From 13-1-40CM-70-15 sp964641215 (GTDB lineage: Bacteria > Gemmatimonadota > Gemmatimonadetes > Gemmatimonadales > GWC2-71-9), in contig CAZXKD010000167.1 of assembly GCA_964641215.1 (NCBI GenBank), positions 1-5,737 on the forward strand: DNA of 5,737 nt, in the 5' to 3' direction. Of this stretch, positions 1 to 4,850 are shown one piece after another. The position numbers and the translations under genes were made by a program. The stretch's first letter is position 1. The number at the start of each line of letters is the position of its first letter. The notes beneath the pieces were generated by a model. That model was not told the DNA's origin. It worked only from the letters and a program-made list of their open reading frames with translations, and did not search any database.

Positions 1-1
1 T

Positions 2-439
2 GACGACCTCAAGAACATCGCGGTGGGGCGCCTGCTGCTGGACAACATCCCGCACGTGAAGACCCATTGGCCGATGGTGACGCCGTTCATCTCGCAGATC
101 GGCCTCACCTTTGGGTGCGACGATCTCGAGGGCACGGTGGTGTTCGAGCGGGTCTATCACGAGGCCGGCGCGCCGACGCCGATGTGGCTCTCCTACGACG
201 AGATCGTGGAGCTGATCCGCGGGGCGGGGAAGGTGGCGGTCGAGCGCGACTCCCTCTACCAGACCGTGCGCACGTTCGAAGATTGGGTGCCGGGGCAGCG
301 CTCCGCGCGCCCCGAAGGCCCGGCGCCGGTCGGAGGCCTGTTCCAGATCGAGCACCGCAAGACCGCCAGAGCGGTCAGGCGGTCAGCCGGTCGGGGGGGG
401 GCGGACGACGGCGGCGTGGCAGTAGAGACTGCCGAATGA
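2..439 (+). CDS. mqnE: Aminodeoxyfutalosine synthase MqnE, C-terminal part (5' end outside window)
   Basis: This is the tail of a radical-SAM enzyme of the futalosine menaquinone pathway. MqnE joins the MqnA product, 3-[(1-carboxyvinyl)oxy]benzoate, to the 5'-deoxyadenosyl group of SAM. The reading frame is open from base 2 and 145 residues are visible. The Fe-S cysteines lie upstream, outside the window. The call rests on the conserved C-terminal block: LLLDNIPHVK (visible residues 11-20), then FGCDDLEGTVV (38-48), HEAGAP (53-58) and VERDSLY (80-86). The same region of MqnC (positions 1261-2325) has the related but distinct GANDFGSLMMEENVV, so this is the paralogue MqnE rather than a second MqnC. 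About 50 residues follow the usual end of the family; the last part is Arg/Gly/Ala-rich and is encoded by an 8-bp repeat and a G9 run. The stop overlaps the mqnA start by 4 nt (ATGA), which suggests translational coupling. Confidence 0.9.
   Translation, partial: DDLKNIAVGRLLLDNIPHVKTHWPMVTPFISQIGLTFGCDDLEGTVVFERVYHEAGAPTPMWLSYDEIVELIRGAGKVAVERDSLYQTVRTFEDWVPGQRSARPEGPAPVGGLFQIEHRKTARAVRRSAGRGGADDGGVAVETAE
361..376 (+). repeat. Short perfect inverted repeat in the mqnE tail
   Basis: GACCGC (361-366) and GCGGTC (371-376) are exact reverse complements separated by CAGA. They would form a 6-bp GC-only hairpin with a 4-nt loop. No U-tract follows, so it is not a terminator. The right arm is also the start of the 8-bp tandem repeat, so the hairpin may simply be part of the same repeat element. 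Function is unknown. Confidence 0.55.
371..394 (+). repeat. 8-bp tandem repeat (GCGGTCAG) in the mqnE 3' end
   Basis: GCGGTCAG occurs twice in a row (371-378, 379-386). A third, degenerate unit, CCGGTCGG, follows at 387-394 and runs into nine consecutive Gs (393-401). Because 8 is not a multiple of 3, loss or gain of a unit would change the reading frame of the mqnE tail. The repeat encodes part of a low-complexity Arg/Ala/Gly extension that does not look like family sequence. This suggests that the repeat arose or landed at the gene end and was read into. Confidence 0.7.
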
Positions 440-1257
440 AGCTCGGTCGAATCGGCTACATCAACTGCTACCCGGTCTATGGCGCGATCGACCGGGGCGT
501 CGTGGCCGCGCCGGGCGAGCTCGTGACCGGCACGCCCGCCGAGCTGAACGATCTGTTGGTGGCCGGCGAGCTCGATGTGAGCGTGATCAGCGCCGTCGAG
601 TACGCGCGCCACGCCCGCGACCTGGTGCTGCTGCCGGACCTGGCCATCTCCTGCGACGGGCCGGTGCGCAGCGTGGTCCTGATGAGTCGTCGGACGGTGG
701 GACAGTTGGACGGGCGGACGGTGCTGCTGAGCGCCTCATCCCGAACCTCCGTCGCGTTGTTGGAGCTGTTGTGCCGCGAGGTATGGAAGATCCGCCCCCG
801 CTTCGCCGAGGCGCGCGCCGAGGCGAGCGATCTCGATCATCTGGCCGAGCTGCCCCACGAGGCGATTCTGGTGATCGGGGATCCGGCGCTGCTGCTCGCC
901 GAGCGGGGGTCGTATCCCCACCGCTACGACCTCGGCGCCGAGTGGCAGCGGTGGACCGGGTTGCCGTTCGTCTTCGCGGTATGGGCTGCCCGGCGGTCGG
1001 CTGACCCCGCCGCGGTGCGGCGGAGCCATGAAGCGCTGCTCGCCTCCCGCGCGTGGGGCCTCGCGCATCTCGACGACCTCGCCGCCGCCGCCGCGCTGGC
1101 CACGGGGATCGCGGTGCCCGCCTGCCGCGAGTATCTCGCCGGACTGGACTACGCGCTCAGCTACAAGCACCTCGCCGGCCTGACGGACTTTTTCCGGCGG
1201 CTCGCGGCCGACGGCATCGTGCCCGATGGCTCGCTCCAGTTCCTGCACGTGGCCTGA
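436..1257 (+). CDS. mqnA: Chorismate dehydratase MqnA
   Basis: MqnA catalyses the first step of the futalosine menaquinone pathway, removing water from chorismate to give 3-[(1-carboxyvinyl)oxy]benzoate, the substrate of MqnE. The product is 273 residues, the usual length for the family, which has a two-lobed periplasmic-binding-protein-like fold. Recognisable blocks are RIGYINCYPVY (residues 5-15), LDVSVISAVEYA (46-57), SCDGPVRSVVLMS (72-84), LLSASSRTSVALL (98-109), ILVIGDPALL (144-153) and EWQRWTGLPFVFAVW (169-183). I see no signal peptide, so it should be cytoplasmic. I chose the ATG at 436, overlapping the mqnE stop as ATGA, because the family motif begins a few residues later. The same frame is open upstream as far as 67, but that extension is Arg-rich shadow sequence lying over mqnE. 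There is no clear Shine-Dalgarno sequence, so translation probably relies on coupling to mqnE. Confidence 0.95.
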   Translation: MKLGRIGYINCYPVYGAIDRGVVAAPGELVTGTPAELNDLLVAGELDVSVISAVEYARHARDLVLLPDLAISCDGPVRSVVLMSRRTVGQLDGRTVLLSASSRTSVALLELLCREVWKIRPRFAEARAEASDLDHLAELPHEAILVIGDPALLLAERGSYPHRYDLGAEWQRWTGLPFVFAVWAARRSADPAAVRRSHEALLASRAWGLAHLDDLAAAAALATGIAVPACREYLAGLDYALSYKHLAGLTDFFRRLAADGIVPDGSLQFLHVA

Positions 1258-1260
1258 GCG

Positions 1261-2325
1261 ATGATCACCGTCACTCCCGACCGCGTCGATCGCTCCTCCC
1301 CGGAGTTCCGCGATGCGCTCGAGCTGTACGAGCGGGCCTCGCTGCTCGAGCTGGGCGCGCTCGCTGACCAGGCGCGCTGGCGGCTGCATCCCGAGAACGT
1401 CGTCACCTACATCATCGATCGCAACGTCAACTACACCAACGTCTGCGTCGCCGACTGCAAGTTCTGCGCGTTCTACCGGCGGCCCAAGCACGCCGAGGGG
1501 TATCTCCTCTCGTACGAGGAGATCGGCCGCAAGATCGACGAGCTGAAGGCGATCGGCGGCGTGCAGATCCTGATGCAGGGGGGCCACAACCCCTACGTGC
1601 CGTTCGAGTGGTACCTGGACCTGCTGCGCTACATCAAGCGGCATCACCCCATTCACATCCACGGCTTCTCGCCGTCGGAAGTGGACTTCTTCGCCGGGCG
1701 GTTCGGCATGACCATCGAGGAGGTCATCCGGGAGCTGGTCGCGGCGGGGCTCGACTCGATTCCCGGCGGGGGCGGCGAGATCCTGGTGCAAGGCATCCGC
1801 GATCAGGTCGCGAGGAAGAAAGCGGGCGCCGACCGCTGGCTCGAGGTGATGGAGATCGCGCACCGGCTGGGGCTGAAGACGTCGGTGACGATGATGTACG
1901 GCCTGGGCGAGTCGCTCGCCGACCGCGTCGAGCACCTGTTCCGCGTCAAGGCGGTGCAGCGGCGCACCAAGGGATTCACGGCGTTCATCTGCTGGCCGCT
2001 GCAACCCGAGAACTCCGAGCTGGCGCACATCCCCAAGACCGACGCCGTGACGTATCTGCGGGCGCAAGCGATCGCCCGCGTCGTGCTGGACAACGTCCCC
2101 AACATCCAGGCATCGTGGGTGACGATGGGGCTGAAGGTGGGGCAGGTGGCGCTGCGGTTCGGGGCCAACGACTTCGGCTCGCTGATGATGGAGGAGAACG
2201 TGGTCTCCGCCGCCGGAACGACCTACCGGACCACGCTGGCCGAAATGCAGCACCTGATCGCCGACGCGGGCTACACGCCCAAGCAACGCCGGCAGGATTA
2301 CACGATCCTCGAGGATGCGGCGTGA
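1261..2325 (+). CDS. mqnC: Cyclic dehypoxanthine futalosine synthase MqnC (radical SAM)
   Basis: MqnC converts dehypoxanthine futalosine to its cyclic form in menaquinone synthesis, using a [4Fe-4S] cluster and SAM. The protein is 354 residues. The cluster motif CX3CX2C is at C62, C66 and C69 (VCVADCKFCAFY). Family blocks follow: ILMQGGHNPYVPFEWY (103-118), HIHGFSPSE (132-140), LDSIPGGGGEIL (164-175), TMMYGLGES (210-218), GFTAFICWPLQPENSEL (238-254) and GANDFGSLMMEENVVSAAGT (301-320), the last being typical of MqnC rather than MqnE. The GLGES stretch recalls the GTGET form of actinobacterial MqnC rather than the more common G-H-x-E form. FICW carries Cys where Pro is usual. The ATG lies 3 nt after the mqnA stop, with no obvious Shine-Dalgarno sequence, so coupled translation is likely. 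MqnB/MTAN and MqnD must be encoded elsewhere. Confidence 0.96.
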   Translation: MITVTPDRVDRSSPEFRDALELYERASLLELGALADQARWRLHPENVVTYIIDRNVNYTNVCVADCKFCAFYRRPKHAEGYLLSYEEIGRKIDELKAIGGVQILMQGGHNPYVPFEWYLDLLRYIKRHHPIHIHGFSPSEVDFFAGRFGMTIEEVIRELVAAGLDSIPGGGGEILVQGIRDQVARKKAGADRWLEVMEIAHRLGLKTSVTMMYGLGESLADRVEHLFRVKAVQRRTKGFTAFICWPLQPENSELAHIPKTDAVTYLRAQAIARVVLDNVPNIQASWVTMGLKVGQVALRFGANDFGSLMMEENVVSAAGTTYRTTLAEMQHLIADAGYTPKQRRQDYTILEDAA

Positions 2326-2327
2326 CA

Positions 2328-2355
2328 CGGGAAACGAGAAGCGGGAAACGAGAAA
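2328..2355 (+). repeat. Purine-rich heptad tandem repeat filling the mqnC-purE gap
   Basis: Four 7-bp units stand in a row: CGGGAAA, CGAGAAG, CGGGAAA, CGAGAAA. This also reads as a 14-bp unit repeated twice, with 13 of 14 bases identical. The array fills 28 of the 31 nt between the mqnC stop and the chosen purE GTG at 2357. It lies in the ribosome-binding position; GGGA at 2343-2346 and GAG at 2350-2352 are only weak matches to a Shine-Dalgarno sequence. On the other strand it reads as TTTCCCG/TTTCTCG units. Confidence 0.85.
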
Positions 2356-2356
2356 C

Positions 2357-2755
2357 GTGACGGCAGACGTGCTGATCCTCGTGGGGTCCGAGAGTGACAA
2401 GCCCCGGATCGAGCCCGCGTTCGAGGTGCTCTCGAAGGCGGGCGTCTCGTATGAGTTCCGCGTGTCGTCGGCACACCGTGAGCCCGATAAGACCGCAAAG
2501 CTGGTGTCCGGGGCCCGGGGCCAGGGCTTCAAGGTGATCATCGCCGGAGCAGGATTATCGGCCGCTCTGCCGGGGTTTGCCGCCTCGCTCACTGACCTCC
2601 CTGTGATCGGCGTGCCGTTCGCCGTGGGGCCGCTGAACGGCCTCGACGCCCTACTCGCGACCGTGCAGGTGCCGCCCGGCGTCCCGGTGGCCACGGTGGG
2701 CGTGGACAACGCCAAGAACGCCGCCCACCTCGCCGTCCGGATCCTCAAGGTCTGA
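2357..2755 (+). CDS. purE: Short PurE-family protein (N5-carboxyaminoimidazole ribonucleotide mutase or AIR carboxylase type)
   Basis: PurE proteins make 4-carboxy-5-aminoimidazole ribonucleotide in purine synthesis: class I moves the carboxyl group of N5-CAIR (made by PurK), and class II uses CO2 and AIR directly. From the GTG at 2357 the product is 132 residues against 160-170 for typical class I. The phosphate-binding GSESD (10-14), SAHREPD (38-44), IIAGAGLSAALPG (61-73), PVIGVP (82-87) and GLDALLATVQVPPGVPVATV (95-114) are clear. The position matching E. coli His75 is Ala70, and the usual C-terminal helix is missing. The Ala form resembles archaeal-type PurE as I remember it, so enzyme class is uncertain. 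An in-frame ATG at 2315 would add 14 residues translated from the heptad repeat and overlap mqnC; I reject it because family sequence starts just after the GTG. No purK is nearby. ispF starts 1 nt after the stop. Confidence 0.85.
   Translation: MTADVLILVGSESDKPRIEPAFEVLSKAGVSYEFRVSSAHREPDKTAKLVSGARGQGFKVIIAGAGLSAALPGFAASLTDLPVIGVPFAVGPLNGLDALLATVQVPPGVPVATVGVDNAKNAAHLAVRILKV
2747..2750 (+). promoter_or_regulatory. Shine-Dalgarno-like AAGG for ispF
   Basis: AAGG lies inside the last codons of purE, 6 nt before the ispF ATG at 2757. This is a usual spacing and supports that start. It overlaps coding sequence, as expected for coupled genes separated by 1 nt. Confidence 0.45.
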
Positions 2756-2756
2756 G

Positions 2757-3224
2757 ATGCGCGTCGGCATCGGCTACGACGCGCACCGATTCGCCGACCG
2801 CCGCAAGCTGATTCTGGGCGGGGTGGAGATCCCGCACACCAAGGGTCTCGAAGGTCACTCCGACGCGGACGCGGTGGCGCACGCCCTCACCGACGCCATC
2901 CTCGGCGCCGCGGGGCTGGGCGACATCGGCCGGCTGTTCCCCAACACTGACCCTCGCTGGAAGAACGCCGACTCCATCCGGCTGCTCAACCAGGCGTATC
3001 TCAAGACCCTGGAGGCGGGACACGAATTCGTCCAGGCGGACATCACCGTGATCTGCGAGCGCCCTCAGCTCGCCCCGCACATCGAGGCGATGCAGGAGCG
3101 GCTCGCCGGCGCGCTGCTGGTGCCGCCGTCCACTGTCTCGGTGAAGGCCAAGACCAACGAGGGGATGGGGTGGATCGGACGCGGGGAAGGGGTGGCGGTG
3201 ATGGCGGTAGCGGTGCTGACGTAG
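2757..3224 (+). CDS. ispF: 2-C-methyl-D-erythritol 2,4-cyclodiphosphate synthase IspF
   Basis: IspF closes CDP-methylerythritol 2-phosphate into the cyclodiphosphate, releasing CMP, in the MEP route to isopentenyl diphosphate. It works as a cytoplasmic homotrimer with a divalent metal at each site. The protein is 155 residues, the normal length. The metal ligands are visible as D8 and H10 (GYDAH, 6-10) and H42 in the block HSDADAVAHALTDA (34-47). FPNTDPRWKNADS (61-73) and the nucleotide-binding region KTNEGMGWIGRGEGVAV (132-148) are also in place. The ATG follows the purE stop by 1 nt with an AAGG 6 nt upstream. No ispD is adjacent, although the two are often linked or fused in other bacteria. 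The stop TAG overlaps the following GTG start by one base (TAGTG). Confidence 0.97.
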   Translation: MRVGIGYDAHRFADRRKLILGGVEIPHTKGLEGHSDADAVAHALTDAILGAAGLGDIGRLFPNTDPRWKNADSIRLLNQAYLKTLEAGHEFVQADITVICERPQLAPHIEAMQERLAGALLVPPSTVSVKAKTNEGMGWIGRGEGVAVMAVAVLT

Positions 3225-3826
3225 TGAGGGGTTTCCTCGCCACCCTCGAATCCCTTCCGCCCGGCCCTCTCTACGCCCTGATCGGGCTGCTCGCCGCGGT
3301 GGAGAACGTGTTTCCGCCCGTGCCCGCCGATACCGCCGTGGCGCTGGGCGGGTTTCTCGCGGGGCGGGGAACCCTGGACGTCTGGGCCGTGTTCCTCGTG
3401 ACCTGGATCGCCAACGTCGGGTCGGCGGCGGGGGTGTACGCCGTGGCACGGCGCTACGGGCCGCCGTTCTTCGCGGGCCCGATCGGTCGCAGGCTGGTGC
3501 CGCCGCAGGTACTGCAGCATATCGCAGCCGCGTATCACCGGCACGGCCTGTGGGGGATCTTCCTGTCGCGCCTGTTGCCGGTGTGGCGCGCGGTGGTGCC
3601 GCCGTTCGCGGGGATCGCCCAGGTGCCGCCGGCGCGGGCGCTCGTCCCGATGGCCGTCGCATCGGGGCTGTGGTACGGGGCCATCACCTTCCTCGTTGCC
3701 GCGCTCGGCACCAATTTCGAGGACGTTCTGAGAGCGTTGGCCCACGTGAATCGGGTGCTCGGGCTTGTCGCTGTGGCCCTGTTGGCTGCGGTCGCATTCT
3801 GGATTTGGCGGAGACTCACAGACTAG
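3224..3826 (+). CDS. DedA-family (SNARE-associated/VTT domain) integral membrane protein
   Basis: DedA proteins are inner-membrane proteins; some are flippases that recycle undecaprenyl phosphate or move phospholipids, and loss often disturbs membrane potential and envelope integrity. The product is 200 residues. The re-entrant-loop signature with an acidic residue, ENVFPPVPAD (27-36), is present. So is the second signature FLSRLLPVWRAVVPPFAGI (113-131), containing the conserved R116xxP119xxR122 pattern. Hydrophobic segments lie near 15-30, 53-75, 125-160 and 178-195, with a basic C-terminal end (WRRLTD). I chose the GTG at 3224, which overlaps the ispF stop by one base. An in-frame ATG at 3170 would add 18 Gly/Arg-rich residues lying over the conserved end of ispF and is unlikely. 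The substrate cannot be told from sequence. Undecaprenyl phosphate recycling would fit an isoprenoid neighbourhood, but that is inference. Confidence 0.88.
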   Translation: MRGFLATLESLPPGPLYALIGLLAAVENVFPPVPADTAVALGGFLAGRGTLDVWAVFLVTWIANVGSAAGVYAVARRYGPPFFAGPIGRRLVPPQVLQHIAAAYHRHGLWGIFLSRLLPVWRAVVPPFAGIAQVPPARALVPMAVASGLWYGAITFLVAALGTNFEDVLRALAHVNRVLGLVAVALLAAVAFWIWRRLTD

Positions 3827-3846
3827 GGAGAGGGGAGAGGGGAGAG
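3826..3846 (+). repeat. GGGAGAG heptad tandem repeat filling the dedA-msrA gap
   Basis: Three perfect copies of GGGAGAG stand at 3826-3832, 3833-3839 and 3840-3846. They start on the last base of the dedA stop codon. They sit in a 23-nt all-purine stretch (3825-3847) that is mirror-symmetric over most of its length. Such tracts can in principle form triplex or two-tier G-quadruplex DNA. The last copy also supplies the msrA Shine-Dalgarno sequence. Confidence 0.9.
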
Positions 3847-3847
3847 G
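3841..3847 (+). promoter_or_regulatory. Ribosome-binding site of msrA (GGAGAGG) inside the heptad repeat
   Basis: GGAGAGG ends 5 nt before the ATG at 3853, a usual Shine-Dalgarno spacing. It favours 3853 over the second in-frame ATG at 3859. Two further GGAGAG copies lie 7 and 14 nt upstream and are too far away for that start. Confidence 0.7.
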
Positions 3848-3852
3848 TTCTC

Positions 3853-4383
3853 ATGGAGATGGCGACGCTCGCCGGTGGCTGCTTCTGGTGTTTGGAGGCG
3901 GTGTTTCAACAGTTGAAGGGCGTGACCAAGGTGACCTCGGGTTACTCGGGGGGCACGGTGCTCAATCCGACGTACGAGGCCGTGTGCACCGGCCGCACCG
4001 GGCACGCCGAGGTGGTGCAAATCGAGTTCGACCCGGCGGTCGTGAGCTACCGGGAGCTGCTCGAGGTGTTCTTCCTGATCCACGATCCCACCACGCTGAA
4101 CCGTCAGGGAGTGGACGAAGGCACGCAGTACCGTTCCGCCATCTTCTACCATTCACCACAGCAGAAAGACACCGCTGCCGCGGTGATCGCCGAGCTCGAG
4201 GCCGCGAAGGTATGGGACGATCCCATCGTGACGGAGGTCGTGCCCCTGAAGGCGTTCTATCCGGCCGAGGAGTATCATCGGGACTACTTCCGTCGCAATC
4301 CCACGCAGGGGTATTGCCGCGCGGTGATCGCGCCCAAGGTGGCGAAGCTGCGCAAGCACTATCTCGAGAGGCTCAAGGCATGA
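3853..4383 (+). CDS. msrA: Peptide methionine sulfoxide reductase MsrA
   Basis: MsrA reduces the S-epimer of methionine sulfoxide, free or in proteins, repairing oxidative damage with electrons usually supplied by thioredoxin. The product is 176 residues, with no signal peptide and no fused MsrB domain. The active-site motif GCFWC is at 9-13, with C10 as the catalytic cysteine. Other family blocks are GYSGG (30-34), YEAVCTGRTGHAEVVQIEFDP (41-61), FFLIHDPTTLNRQGVDEGTQYRS (73-95) and YHRDYFRRNPTQGYC (141-155). C155 sits where E. coli has the resolving Cys198 (GYC). The ATG at 3853 has a well-placed GGAGAGG; a second ATG at 3859 would shorten the protein by two residues. The stop overlaps the next start as ATGA. 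The gene is preceded by one of the two real gaps in the cluster, so it may be translated, or even transcribed, independently of dedA. Confidence 0.97.
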   Translation: MEMATLAGGCFWCLEAVFQQLKGVTKVTSGYSGGTVLNPTYEAVCTGRTGHAEVVQIEFDPAVVSYRELLEVFFLIHDPTTLNRQGVDEGTQYRSAIFYHSPQQKDTAAAVIAELEAAKVWDDPIVTEVVPLKAFYPAEEYHRDYFRRNPTQGYCRAVIAPKVAKLRKHYLERLKA

Positions 4384-4850
4384 CGGGGCCCGGCGATTCC
4401 TCGGGCGTGCGCTTCCCGCCGCCGCTGCTGTACGCCCTGCCGTGGCTTGCCGGCTGGCTGGTGGGGCGCGCGGTGCCGGTGCCGTGGCTGCCGTCAGTGA
4501 CGGCAGTTCGGCTGGTCGGCTGGCCGTTAGTGGCGGCGGCGGTGCTGCTGTCCGGCACGGCAGTCGGACTGTTTCGCGCCACCGGGAATACCCCCGACCC
4601 CAGGAAGCCGGTCGTTACCCTCGTCGTCGACGGCCCGTATCGCTTGACTCGCAATCCCATGTACCTCGGTCTGGCGGCGCTGTACGTCGGCCTGACCGCG
4701 CTGTTCAACACCGTCTGGCCGTTGGTGCTGTTGCCGCTGATGATCGTCGCAGTACGGCGGCTCGTGATCGCGAAGGAAGAGCGCTATCTCGAGGCCAAGT
4801 TCGGCGCGGCGTACCTGGACTACAAGGCGCGGGTGCGTCGCTGGATCTGA
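4380..4850 (+). CDS. Isoprenylcysteine carboxyl methyltransferase/PEMT-like membrane methyltransferase
   Basis: This is a small multi-pass membrane protein of 156 residues from the family that includes isoprenylcysteine carboxyl methyltransferase and phospholipid N-methyltransferases, which use SAM. The bacterial members are mostly uncharacterised. The signature GPYRLTRNPMYLG (85-97) and the C-terminal EERYLEAKFGAAYLDYKARVRRW (133-155) form the usual SAM-binding end. Hydrophobic segments lie near 15-29, 45-66, 95-110 and 112-130. A cytoplasmic basic/proline stretch (RATGNTPDPRKP, 66-77) precedes the signature, as is common. The ATG overlaps the msrA stop by 4 nt, implying coupling. The substrate is unknown; prenylated proteins are not expected in bacteria, so a lipid or small-molecule acceptor is more likely. 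A perfect 19-bp palindrome lies inside the gene at 4488-4506. Confidence 0.85.
   Translation: MTGPGDSSGVRFPPPLLYALPWLAGWLVGRAVPVPWLPSVTAVRLVGWPLVAAAVLLSGTAVGLFRATGNTPDPRKPVVTLVVDGPYRLTRNPMYLGLAALYVGLTALFNTVWPLVLLPLMIVAVRRLVIAKEERYLEAKFGAAYLDYKARVRRWI
4488..4506. repeat. Perfect 19-bp palindrome with one central base
   Basis: CTGCCGTCA and TGACGGCAG are exact reverse complements flanking a single G at 4497. The shape is that of an operator for a dimeric regulator, or a strong cruciform/hairpin seed. It lies within the coding sequence of the membrane methyltransferase (codons near residues 37-43), so it may be coincidence. It does not resemble a 28-bp Xer dif site. Confidence 0.5.

Noticed and set aside
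361..376. GACCGC/GCGGTC hairpin as a transcription terminator after mqnE
   Set aside because: The stem is only 6 bp, no T-run follows, it lies before the mqnE stop, and mqnA overlaps that stop.
67..435. N-terminal extension of mqnA to an upstream ATG at 67
   Set aside because: The extension covers mqnE in another frame and is Arg/Gly-rich. MqnA family sequence starts right after the ATG at 436. I mention the open frame only as the basis for a possible -1 fusion.
2315..2356. ATG at 2315 as the purE start
   Set aside because: It would translate the heptad repeat as an Arg/Glu-rich leader and overlap mqnC. PurE similarity begins just after the GTG at 2357, and any change in repeat number would break the frame.
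736..2748. 670-codon open frame on the - strand
   Set aside because: It lies antisense to mqnA, mqnC and purE, all of which have clear family motifs. Long antisense open frames are common in high-GC coding DNA. The translation is low-complexity (Arg/His/Pro/Gln) with no recognisable domain.
3161..3192. Four GGGG tracts near the end of ispF as a regulatory G-quadruplex ahead of dedA
   Set aside because: The central loop is 12 nt, longer than usual, and the bases encode the conserved IspF stretch EGMGWIGRGEG, which explains the G content.
4644..4649. TTGACT resembling a -35 promoter box ahead of xerD
   Set aside because: It lies inside the conserved methyltransferase motif (RLTRNPMY), and no -10-like sequence is found at 16-18 nt spacing.
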